Shown here piece by piece: positions 54,369 to 64,000 of a stretch of DNA of 64,000 nucleotides (positions are counted from its first letter, which is position 1; each line of letters opens with the position of its first letter). The DNA comes from Plantago elongata (lineage: Eukaryota > Streptophyta > Magnoliopsida > Lamiales > Plantaginaceae): contig JAYMSP010000138.1 of assembly GCA_036897095.1 (NCBI GenBank), positions 1 through 64,000 of the forward strand, in the 5' to 3' direction. The notes beneath the pieces are model-generated. The model saw only the letters and a program-made list of their open reading frames with translations, did no database searches and was not told the DNA's origin. The translations under genes were made by a program, and so were the position numbers.

Positions 54369-57300
54369 TCACTGGAGGTGCAATTTTGTTCTCCACATTT
54401 CTCCAACGACTTTTCGAGGCTGTGGATTATCTGGTCCTCTGTCTCTCTGTCCAGATGTGAAGTATATGTAGCCGTCCCAGAAACCAGCCAGTGTTGTTTT
54501 TATGCGGTACGGTAGTTTTCCAATGACAGCCCATTTCTGTAAGATTGACAGAATAAAATGTCAGGCAAGGTTATCAAGTAGTAGTTTTTAGCTCCATAAA
54601 TAATAAACATGTTTAGAACGATTCAAGAAAATCGACGCTTTCTTTGCAAGTGATTAGTCATTATAGAAGTTAACTGTTTTCTTCAGAACAACTCAACTCT
54701 GTTCAGGCATGAACTTTCAGATGAGGCAAAAATTCATCACCGCTTTTACAAGTTCAAATCCCAAATTCTCGAAGAGCATAGAAAAAAAACATAGACGAAT
54801 TTTATACACGTGCCTTTATAGAAAATGGAAAGTTGTTTCTTGTATAATAGGAGGAAGCATACCAGAGTGTCTAAGTTAAACTGGAAAATCTCCCCGACTA
54901 AAATCATCCTTTTAGTCACCGGGTTCTTCTCAGTTGTGCCTCCCATGATAATGATCGAGTTGTTCACAATCACCCAAGAAGATTCAATGTGGGAGTTTGG
55001 TTTAGGCATGGGTTCTAAGACTGTCCACTTATTTTCACTGTCTAGCATATAAACATCTCCATAAACAACCTGGGAAGATGGAAAGAAAGCAACAAATGAG
55101 TACAGAGTGATTTTTAGAGAAAGAAGAAATGCCAAGACCTGATAGCAAACTCATACACGCACCTCATGTCTCCGTGAGCATTTGAAGATAGGTGATCCTG
55201 GTTTTGCCATGAAATCACCCTCTTGACCGCCAATAACAAAAAGTCTATCACCATCAACAACGCAGGCCCTATTGAAAGGAAAAAAAGGATAAACTAGACT
55301 ATTCAACTTTTCGCCAAATGAATACAAAATAATAATATGGCCATACAATATAGAAGACCAAACAAGGCAAGTACTTGTCGATGGATATGAAGTGTTTTTT
55401 CTTTAGATCTTAGCTCTTTGGGTTGAACCTGGACACTTTTTAGTCTAAGGTGCTCAATGAAAAAACACTAGATTGACAGATATTCAAAAGAAAAATCATC
55501 ACCTAAACAAATTTTTTGAAGATTCTCAACTATCGACAACACAAACAAAACATTACTAACCACTTTTCTATAGTATCATATTATGAGGTTCTGGAGATGC
55601 AGCTAATGGTATGATCATGAATCACTGTGCGCCTTTAGTATAAATATATATATTCGCTCAGGACTAGACTAGTCTAACTATGTATAAAGCAGCTACACAT
55701 AAGTTGTAAAACATACCTATGTGGTCCTCCTCGAGGTATCGGTGTTTCATTACGCCAATGCTTCTCAAGTGGTTTGCCATTCTTGACAGCAAGACTCCAA
55801 TGGTCAGTTCCAGGTGTGTGCCGATTCTCTTTGCTACCACCCATAACATGGAGTCTTCCATTCCACAACTGAGTTGCTGCAGCATACCTGAAATTATTCT
55901 TTAGAATGTTTTGCACAAATAACAAATTCAAACTGCTGACTTTAATGCAAGCTCGAAAATATACAGAAAAAAGGTGTGATGTTGTGGCTAGGGGTGCAAA
56001 TGAACAGAATGTTTGTGAAAAGTTCGTGAAAATATCGGTCAACACTCGGTTCGTGTTCGAGTTTGAGCGAACCGAACAGTTCGCGAACATGTTCGTGTAA
56101 ATAACGAACCGAAAACGAACATATTTATTATTGTTCGGTAGTTCACGAACGGTTCGCGAACAAATTAAATATTTAATAAAACTACACTATATATTAATAT
56201 TATATAATTAATAGTAATTATATTATATAATTTATATATCCAATACATAATATGTGGAGCACAATATTTATGAAATGATATTATAAATTTTTTAGTCTAT
56301 GTAATTATTTTATGACAGAAGTTTTTTTTTTTATTGTATTATAATTAATTTTATGTCTTTGACACAATCGAACGTTAACGGACGAACACGAACTTGTCAA
56401 AATATTATTGAATCGAACACGAACAAAAAGTTAAGATGTTTGTCGAACACGAACACGAACCGAACAAAAGACTTATCGAACGAACGAACGTTCGCTAAGC
56501 TAATTGTTCGATTCGAAATACACCCCTAGTTGTGGCCAAACATGCCAACATGTAAAACATAGGACGTGTGCTTGTTATTCATCCACGCCACCAGAAATAC
56601 ACATGTTTCAAGAATTTACAATAACCTTTTCAAGGCCAAATCAACCTCGTTTTAAAGTTTCCGACACATACCTTTTTTAGCGATTATAGTTCAAGATACA
56701 GAAAAAAATTGTCCCAAGGTGATTGAAAACTAACTTAGTCCTTGCATCCTGATGGAACTTTTCACTGTCTTCTTTAGCTACATATTGGGACAATGTTATG
56801 TAGGTTCAAACGATCCAAGGGCACATACCTTGGAGCTGGTAATGGTGGCAAGCTCTCCCATTTTCTTGTCTCAGTGTCCAAGACAAATGTACGAGCTATT
56901 GGACCACGGCATTGAGGGCCATACTGTCCCGATACAATATACACGTATCTTCCATCAGTCACCATTCCCAGATGTGAATTTGCCATATCTTTTGGTGTGT
57001 CAAATCTTCCACACCACGTATTATCCGTAAAATTGTAGATATCAACATGAGAATGCACCTGACACATAAACACAATAACACTATAAGAGAGCTTGACACC
57101 GGACATATCATTCATGAGGTAAATTTGTACGTACATAGTTGATGGTCCCGTATCCAGCAAATACATAAAGAAGGTTCTTGATCTGAACCGCAAAACCATC
57201 CAAACGCGGCACTGGAGCTGTTGGCATCTGTTCCCATTCCAATACAGGAGCAGGCAAATCAGCAAATGTACCTGACAGAATTCGTCCAGGAATACGATCT

Positions 57301-58157
57301 ACCTCACTCCTGTTTAGCTTAACACCTCCAACCTCTAATTGATCATCTGCAACCTGAGTTACCCCGATCATTATTATGTTTCTTGTTTCTTCTCGTATAG
57401 ATTATCAAGCAACAAAATACTTTCGCCACGAAATCTGTACTAGAAGTCCAAGTTTCCAACGGGTCTACTATACTTATCAAGTGTAAATTTCACCCTACAA
57501 GGAGATCCCAACAACTTAAGCAAAGATGTAACCTTTACACATGCTGACAGTTAAAATAAATCTATCTGGGTAATCAAAAACTTTAATCATTCTTCCAACT
57601 TATTCACCGTAATTTCTAACCATTTGCAGACAATTACCTCATTACTAAAGATCTACTTTTAACTTACTTTGAAGTTTTTACAACGGGAAATAAAATAAAT
57701 CCAAAGCATCACAACAATTGACAGTAAAAACATTTTCTTTAAATTGTTTAGCCCCAAATGGAGCTTCATACAAGTGAAAAGCAAATGACTAGCATTTCTA
57801 AATCTAATTGATTACAACTTTAAAGCATCATACAGTTATCATGGTTCACAATGATTTCAACTTTCTACAAACGGTCACTAACAATAGATTCAATCACCAG
57901 TATTTGAGGCAATGACAATGCAATACTTCAAGAATAGTTCAAGAACTGACCTTTTCGGATTGGGTGGCCTTTTGAGCGTTAGGAGCCTCAAAGACACGAC
58001 TTTTCTCGCGAACCCAGTTCGATGAAATCCATAAATAAGCCGATGAAGACGAAGAAGTGAAGAAGAAATTGAGCGTAAGAGCAACCCCAATTAAAGAGAG
58101 AATGAGGAGAAATTTAGTGGACCTGCTGCTGCTGTGTTTTACCAAAGATCGCACCAT
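54369..58157 (-). CDS. Membrane-anchored kelch-repeat protein (At3g27220-like)
   Basis: The predicted 435-aa type II membrane protein has a kelch beta-propeller on the non-cytosolic side. Exons on the minus strand are 57951-58157, 57135-57353, 56829-57058, 55717-55887, 55163-55268, 54863-55069 and 54369-54536, with all phases closing. A basic N-terminus (MVRSLVKHSSSRSTK) precedes a membrane helix (FLLILSLIGVALTLNFFF). Kelch blades follow: WEQMPTAPVPRLDGFAVQI, LLYVFAGYGTINYVHSHVDI, NSHLGMVTDGRYVYIVSGQY, WNGRLHVMGGSKENRHTPG, RACVVDGDRLFVIGGQEG, SSWVIVNNSIIIMGGTTE and LAGFWDGYIYFTSGQRD. Intron 3 is enlarged by a hAT element. A TATA-like CTATATAC lies about 60 bp upstream of the ATG. It may be Golgi-resident; its partner is unknown. 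Confidence 0.92.
55989..56528. mobile_element. Non-autonomous hAT element, 540 bp, in a kelch-gene intron
   Basis: The ends TAGGGGTGCAAATGAACAG and, complemented, TAGGGGTGTATTTCGAATC are inverted repeats. Exact 8-bp duplications GTTGTGGC flank it (55981-55988 and 56529-56536), the hAT hallmark. The interior is rich in GAACGAAC/GTTCG words that form internal inverted repeats around an AT-rich centre. It has no coding capacity. Confidence 0.9.
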
Positions 58158-58439
58158 TGTTTTGCAAATCTAAATGCTTGAAATCAACACCCATTGTTGC
58201 CCAAGCAAGAAGGTGTATATAGCTGTAAGAATCGGAAGAGGCTAATGAGTGTGGAGTGAGTTTGTGTTTTGTGGGCGCCAATGGTATCAGCTGGTTTTCT
58301 GTTTCAGCTGCTTCCTACTTTCTTCTTTTATTCTACTTGCCCTCCATATGCCGGTGGATCCGAACCGGATGTTTCAGGTTCGTATCCGAAAGCCAAGCCA
58401 AGTATCTCATTAATTATCCGGAAATGGATTTTTTTTCCT

Positions 58440-60420
58440 TTTTGTAAGCAATGATTTAATTAAGGTTAAACGTCAGTGTCAAATCTCAAAGTACAGGTGA
58501 TGGTGGGGGAAGCCAAAACTTTTCAGTTACATCAGAACAATAACCTAAGGTAGTAATATGGTCGGCACATTTATTCGCCTTCCTATCTATTTTCTTGACT
58601 TCGATGTTCCATGACATCCTGATAAGTTCCTTGCACCGGTTGACAAGGTCTTGGGACTCATTTGGAGCTAGCTCAAGGTCTGTTATTCAAGCGTAGATCG
58701 TTTTCAGAGTTCGTCTCGACAATAAATTTTGGGACACGCCTTTCCCAGGCCAACTCAAGCCCCTTTACCATCCCCTGAAGCTCACTGTGTCGTTAACAAT
58801 AGTTGTCAATAGTTTCTTGTTGAATCCCCAGATCCATTCCCCTGTTTCATTCCTCAAAACAGAACTGATAACTTCAGCATTCTCCAGCTCCCCCATCCAC
58901 ATTCAGCTTTAGCCAACCTGCTTGTGGTCTATTCCATGTATATTGCCTTTTATATTCTCCCAGATTCATCCGCATTTGCAACTCGACTGCCAGTTGCTTG
59001 ATTAAGAACAAATTACGAGCCTCATTCTCCTAGACTCCCCGAAAAATTCTGAGTTTCTTGACTTCCACATGGTCCATACCGTAGCTAAGAACAGTGTCGG
59101 CCAGCATACTTCGATGTTGATGCCTGTAGCAAGCTTTGCTCGCATAATTTGTTCGAACCAGGTGATATCACTGAATTTCTCCATCATTAGCAAATCGGCA
59201 GGGGTGAGAACAGCTCTCCAAATTGCGCGGGCGACTACACAGTGTCTTAGTACATGAAGCACATTCTCTTTTTCACCGGGGCAAATATCACACGACGAGT
59301 CCCTTGTCATATGTCTCTTGCATCTTAAGGCATTCGTCATCAATCTGTTCTGCATTGCAAGTCACAAAAAAATGTTTGAACTTGTTAGGTAACTTACTTT
59401 TCCACAAAATATTCCAATGTCGATTACTTCCTTGTCAGTTCGAATGGGATTGATCCTGCTTCTTTAGCATACGGTATGCCGATTGGCACGAGAATACCCC
59501 TGAGCAGATTCATTCCATAGAAGTACGTTCGGATTTGGTCCCAACTGGATATTTGATGACAAGTGAAATCCCAGGTGCCATTTTCTATTAGAACTTGGTT
59601 TAGCCGAACATTCTTGTCCCTGCAGTCAATGTGCGGAATTGCTTTGTATAAACCTTCCCCTTTGAACCAGATGTCAAGGAAGAAACGTATTTCAGCACCG
59701 TCACCAATGCGCCATCTAAAACTAGTGTTCAAGGGCCCACTTCATTATCCCTTTCCAGGGCCCACTTCATTATCCCTTTCCAGCTTGGACTATCCGCTGG
59801 TTTAGCCATATAGTGCAAAATCACCAATGCGCCATCTGAAACTAGTGTTCAAGGCTTGTGCACACTTCATTATCCCTTTCCAGCTTGGACTATCCGTTGG
59901 TCTAGCCATATAGTTTAAAATACTTTGGTCTTTAAGATACTTAGCCCTGACCAACTCCATCCATATGGTGTTTTCACGTTGTTTTCCACACAACTTTCGA
60001 AAGCATGACCAATTTAGGTTTCCATTTGTGAATTGATCAAAAGCTTCCAACGAGTTGCCAAGGGCCGCCGGTTAGTATAAGATCTCGTTTCTCCTCTGAG
60101 ATCCCCTTGAGGCAGAAACAATTGTGGCCTAGGTCTATCATCTCACCTGTTCCACGAAGACCCCATAGGGCATCTAGTTTGGCCACCATCGCTGCGAAGA
60201 ACCATGGTCGTCCCAATAGTTTGATGAGAATGGAATCCTTCCATTGTTCCATCACATCTTCTTGGAAGTCCTTATCAAGTACAATTCGTTTTGAACGGTC
60301 TATCTGAGGTCTTAGGCAGAATCGTAATTTTCTTGCTTTCTTCCTCTGTTCGGGTTTTATCAATCTCCACACCCTATGGTTTTGGCCCTCCTCCATATAG
60401 TTTAGAGGCGAAGGTTTCCT
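58440..60420 (-). mobile_element. LINE, internally deleted: DUF4283 joined to RT tail, zf-RVT and RNase H-like
   Basis: Read on the minus strand: a DUF4283-type N-terminal domain (60037-60396; FCLRPQIDRSKRIVLDKDFQ, LLGRPWFFAAMVAKLDALWG, KRDLILTGGPWQL); then directly the tail of the RT region (WMELVRAKYLKDQSIL, NTSFRWRIGDGAEIRFFLDIW); then zf-RVT (MQNRLMTNALRCKRH, CDICPGEKENVLHVLRHCVV, VWTMWKSRNSEFFG); and an RNase H-like stretch (WLKLNVDGGAG) near 58900. Endonuclease and the catalytic RT core are missing, so a deletion of at least 2 kb occurred. A ~120-bp tandem duplication lies at 59690-59930. Frames are broken. It lies between the kelch and cytochrome c1 genes. Confidence 0.85.
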
Positions 60421-61260
60421 TCATCTTGTTCGGTTGGTGGTCCATCGTCTCGGAATCGGACATGTCTAGGTCAATTGTCGTAGACGGCGATTCCGATTGA
60501 TCATGTCGGAGCCCTTTTGGGGGTTCTAGACGGAAGGGATGGAGAGACGGGGGGCATCGCGCTGGTCAGTAGGGCTGGAGTTGTCGGAATAGAGTAACTG
60601 GGTACACTGTGGTGGCAACGATTGTCCAAAAAAAAGTCGAAGCAAAATAGGTCACAAGAACTCTATATTGAACTGGACTTATAATATTAAGTTTAACTCG
60701 GTTTACAATTAAAAAAACGACTTTGTTAACGTAGTACATAGTACATATTCATTCAATTATGAGAAAACTACATGAATACTACTTCTAGTTGGTTACAATA
60801 TACATGTATTGTTTCATAAGAAGTGGGAAGTGGTGTATTGGAATAACTATCGGATAGACTTGCAAGCAGAGTTTCGAACATTCCCTTATGCAAGGATGCA
60901 CTAGCATGACAAGTAATTAACTAATTATGTGTCATTTTATCCTAACTTGTAATCAAACAAATGTAACTTAAATTCATATTTCTCGATAATACTGTGAGAT
61001 GGATACACCAAACATGTATTATGGTTAATTGTGCTATATAGTTTAAACCGAGTCCATGTATCACACAACATTCCTATAAATCCGGCTCCGTACAGGCTCC
61101 ATGCACATATGATAGCATAGTTGCGGATGGAATTTAAGCCGCCTGGACGGGTCAATCCTGGACCTGTCCGACAGACATGCTGCGACGGTCGGGCCTGGGC
61201 CTTTATTTGTGGGTGGCCCCGGTCCAGACTCAATTGGTAACAGGGCTTGACCCATGAACG
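60421..61260. other. Spacer upstream of cytochrome c1
   Basis: No gene is seen. 61140-61250 is GC-rich with GGGCCTGGGCC and GGTCCAG words, resembling the common plant GGGCC-rich non-autonomous repeats. The boundaries are unclear. Confidence 0.4.
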
Positions 61261-61267
61261 TTTCTAA

Positions 61268-61315
61268 AGCCCAACATAATTTGGGCTATTACATATTGGG
61301 CCAATCGACGGCCCA
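61268..61315 (+). promoter_or_regulatory. Cluster of four site II (TGGGCY) elements before cytochrome c1
   Basis: TGGGCY hexamers occur at 61268-61273 (complement), 61282-61287, 61297-61302 and 61310-61315 (complement). Site II elements of this form are known to drive respiratory-chain genes in plants through TCP-type factors. They lie about 150-200 bp before the likely end of the untranslated first exon. Confidence 0.65.
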
Positions 61316-61464
61316 TCGATATTTCCAGTTCCACGCAAAAATAGAACTGATTTTTGTTGTCCGCACAAGACCTCAACCACACAGGTAGAGTACTTGGTTA
61401 CCAAATCATCTCTGTAGACGTGTGTTCTTCTCCATCGGATCTCCAATCGCCGATCAATTTTCTG

Positions 61465-62998
61465 GTAAGTCAATTCTCTTTACTCATACTCATTCCAGAT
61501 CTGTAATTTCATATTCCTCCGGTCAATTAATTCCACGTCTCATCCATTAGCTTCAGATGTGTCTATTTCCTAAGCAGCTTGCTTGTCGTTTTTGTGCCTT
61601 TATTGAATCTGAGATGCTTCTGTTGTAGCTTTCTAGGTTGAGATTCTCTGTATTTTTCGGATTAGTGTCATTTTCGTATTGCCATTGAATCTGAGATGTT
61701 AGAGAAGTTTCTATATTACGTTGATAAATAGGAGTAGCTGTTTAGGTTGATGTTATTGGAATGATTATGTGCCTTGTATAGAGAAGTGGTAACTAGATAT
61801 GCCTATATGTGAATTGATAAATGGTAGCTGCAATTTGAGTGTTGAATGGTGATAAAAGCTCTTAGTTAGCATAAAATACATCTGTATGATCATTATTGTT
61901 TCTTCTTCATCGACGGTCATATATTGGTATTGCTGGTTAGAATAGTTTTTGCTCATTTGTCATTCAAGGTATTTGGTAAAGAAAGAATACTGATTAATTC
62001 TGAACGGCTGGAAGCCTATAATGTTGTAGAAACGGTAGGTATGGATGTTACATAGTTAGATTGCTTGTCTGATATATTGCAAACAAGTCTAGTTGAATAA
62101 GACCATCCACTGCTGAAGGTGAAGAAGATGACAAATGAGTCTCAGCCAGCAAAAAGTAGAGGCTAGTTATCATGGTCTTTTGTTGGTTTTGAACAAATAT
62201 ATTGATTGCTATCAGATATCTTAGCAACGAGTTATCCTAATGGTGTTCATGTACTAGAAGGATATGTAATTAACTTATATTCATAGGTGCGAATATCAAA
62301 TAGCTAAACGATGCGATCTAAACTATCTTGCATAGGAGTCAGGCATAAAAATTTCAAATGATATTGCAATAGATAAGTCATTTTTTAGTATTTCCAATTG
62401 GAGGATATATGAAAATCTCTCATCAAGTTAGAGATTTCATCCGAATTCCTGGTATTAGCGGCACAAAGTGCAGCTTTAGTATAAAGATGATTTAGAGTGT
62501 CCATGGCCAAGTACACACCTTGAAATAATACAGACTAGCATATATCGAATTGCACAACACATTTATATCTATAGAGTTTATTTGCAACAAGCATAAAAAG
62601 AACAGATGGGCTGCACGCTTACAAAAGACATAATTTTAGTCCTGTAGGCGTATCACTGATCAAATATCATAAGCTAAAATCTTTGTTCATGTTGTATCTA
62701 TGAGATGGATCTATTCAGGAATATGTGAAGTCAAAGAGAGATAGTATCATATATGATTTTCAAAATCTATGTGATGTCTATATGTATTTGATTAATATTC
62801 CTGATTTGAAATGTGTTCAATACTACTCATGTGACGGGTCGCTAAGAAATAAGAATCATGCAGTTCGGTTTGTGTCACATCACTTGAAGTCTTGAAGTTG
62901 CTGGCTATACAATTATATAGCTGATGTGTTAGAATGTTTTCGTAATATGTTAAACATCTTCATGTGTCATAATACACTGACTATTTGTGTATAAGCAG
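61465..62998 (+). other. Probable 5'UTR intron of cytochrome c1
   Basis: A good donor (CTG/GTAAGT at 61464/61465) follows a GC-richer leader. An acceptor (ATAAGCAG/GTTTCTC) ends at 62998, 14 bp before the start codon at 63013. The 1534 bp between are AT-rich and non-coding. Long leader introns with this layout are common in plant housekeeping genes. RNA evidence is lacking. Confidence 0.6.
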
Positions 62999-63012
62999 GT
63001 TTCTCTCATAAG

Positions 63013-63742
63013 ATGTTTGGGGGTAGAGCAATTCACCGATTGTTGAGAGAGAGACTTCAATCAAAGACTGCTGTAAGTTTTATGCCTTTCAGATTGTTGT
63101 TCTCCACGATCTTTTGCTGTCATCTTATAAGAAAAAACTTGTAGTTCCCAGAAACTGAAGCGATTACATTTTCAAAGTAAGAAATTTGACCAGGACTGTA
63201 TTTATTCACATAACTCACATGCAAGTCAAGCATGCATTTTGTCATCCATAAGTTTTTGTGAAGGCTTTTCAAATTGAGCAGAAGTCTCTTAAATTGCAGT
63301 TTCGATGGGATTACAAGGGTGTTATTCTACAGCAACAAGAACACTAAAAATGTTGATGGTGACTTTGTCTGTCTTGTTCTTTGATGACACTAAGAACACT
63401 TTACATTAACACCCATGATGAAATAAAATTATTTTTGCAATGTTGAGCCTACGATTCTTTTTGTGGTGAGACATCAACAAGAACACTAAAACATGCATGC
63501 CAATATATTTTTCTACTCCAGGCATACCCAGCTTTGTCATCTCTTATCTCGAAGAAAGAACAGGAAGGAGTTGGAAATGCCACCTCAAAGTCCTTGAGAG
63601 CATTGGCCCTTGTTGGAGCAGGTGTATCAGGACTTTTAAGTTTTACAACAATATCATCTTGTGATGAAGCTGAACATGGTTTGGAGTGCCCTGACTATCC
63701 CTGGCCTCACAATGGCATTTTAAGCTCATACGACCATGCTTC
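63013..63742 (+). CDS. CYC1: Cytochrome c1, haem protein of complex III (5' part)
   Basis: Cytochrome c1 passes electrons from the Rieske protein to cytochrome c in mitochondrial complex III. Exon 1 (63013-63072) encodes MFGGRAIHRLLRERLQSKTA, a basic presequence start. Exon 2 (63522-63742) adds SKSLRALALVGAGVSGLLSF (the bipartite, inner-membrane-sorting part) and the mature N-terminus DEAEHGLECPDYPWPHNGIL, SSYDHAS. The haem-binding CxxCH is not in the window. Exon 2 ends at TC/GTGAGT in phase 2 and the next exon (expected to start IRRGHQVY) was not found before 64000, so the gene runs off the edge. It is identical in layout to plant relatives that I know. Upstream site II elements fit a respiratory gene. 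Confidence 0.92.
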
Positions 63743-64000
63743 GTGAGTTCTTCTCTGACTCATCTAGTATTATCTTAATTATGTTCTTTTTTCAATTCTG
63801 TTTGCAGATCAGCCAGCTCCCTTCTGGGTTTGAGTAAATGTTTTCTGAATTACGTTATTTATTCAGATTAGATTCTTCCAGTTTCCTTTGAGTATGAGTT
63901 AGATAAACTTGTGATTTGTTTGGCTATTCCAGGAGTGGATGGTATGAATTTGATTGATAATACTGTGACTTTGTTTTATTGTTCTTGAAGTAGATGATTT

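Noticed and set aside
1-64000. CRISPR arrays, operons, bacterial-type regulatory sites
   Set aside because: The window is plant nuclear DNA; the only regular repeats are minisatellite, MITE and tandem duplications without spacer structure.

Overview
This is nuclear DNA from a flowering plant, almost certainly a eudicot. It is AT-rich, the genes carry many GT-AG introns, and every recognisable protein belongs to a plant-type family (LRR receptor pseudokinase, plant kelch protein, cytochrome c1 with a plant-type N-terminus, SYN-type cohesin kleisin, 4CL-like ligase). The transposons are also of plant types (Tourist-like MITEs, plant HARBI1-type Harbinger, zf-RVT LINEs, Ty1/copia relics). The sequence does not let me name a species.

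Layout. 0-1.4 kb holds a copia relic and a tRNA-derived SINE. 1.6-3.4 kb is an acid-lipase-type gene (minus) with a shortened cap region, and 4.0-7.8 kb is an LRR receptor-like pseudokinase (minus). 8.4-30 kb is a gene-poor block with two Harbinger transposase relics, two LINE 3' ends, a long-TIR element carrying a MITE, several copies of a CAGTT-rich Tourist-like MITE, short tandem duplications, and AT-rich DNA in which I see nothing. 30.3-34.4 kb is an ankyrin-repeat gene (plus). 34.9-37.1 kb is an organellar, probably mitochondrial, ribosome recycling factor (minus). 37.7-38.6 kb is a non-autonomous MULE. 38.9-41 kb holds a SINE-like tRNA relic and a ~400-bp tandem duplication. 41.5-46.9 kb is a Rad21/Rec8-type cohesin gene (plus). 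47.6-49.6 kb is an F-box gene (minus). 51 kb holds an NLR remnant. 51.8-54.0 kb is a 4CL-like acyl-CoA ligase ending in SKL (minus). 54.4-58.2 kb is a membrane-anchored kelch protein (minus) with a hAT element in an intron. 58.5-60.4 kb is a broken LINE (minus). 61.3 kb to the window end is the 5' part of cytochrome c1 (plus).

There is no operon-like logic; these are independent housekeeping and signalling genes. Two associations are worth noting. Lipase, LRR pseudokinase and ankyrin gene appear in the same order as I remember for Arabidopsis At5g14180, At5g14210 and At5g14230. Kelch next to cytochrome c1 resembles At3g27220/At3g27240, with the cohesin gene SYN2 near a second cytochrome c1 in the At5g408xx block. 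These recollections need a database check.

Exon structures were worked out by hand from reading frame, GT-AG sites and family alignment from memory. In each gene the exon phases close to one continuous frame. I found no convincing new multi-gene system. The most interesting sequence-level observations are two nested transposon insertions whose empty sites can be read directly, a Harbinger transposase whose four in-frame stops are each one transition away from the expected codon, a 39-bp minisatellite with repeated acceptor-like motifs in the cohesin intron, and a four-fold TGGGCY cluster upstream of cytochrome c1.
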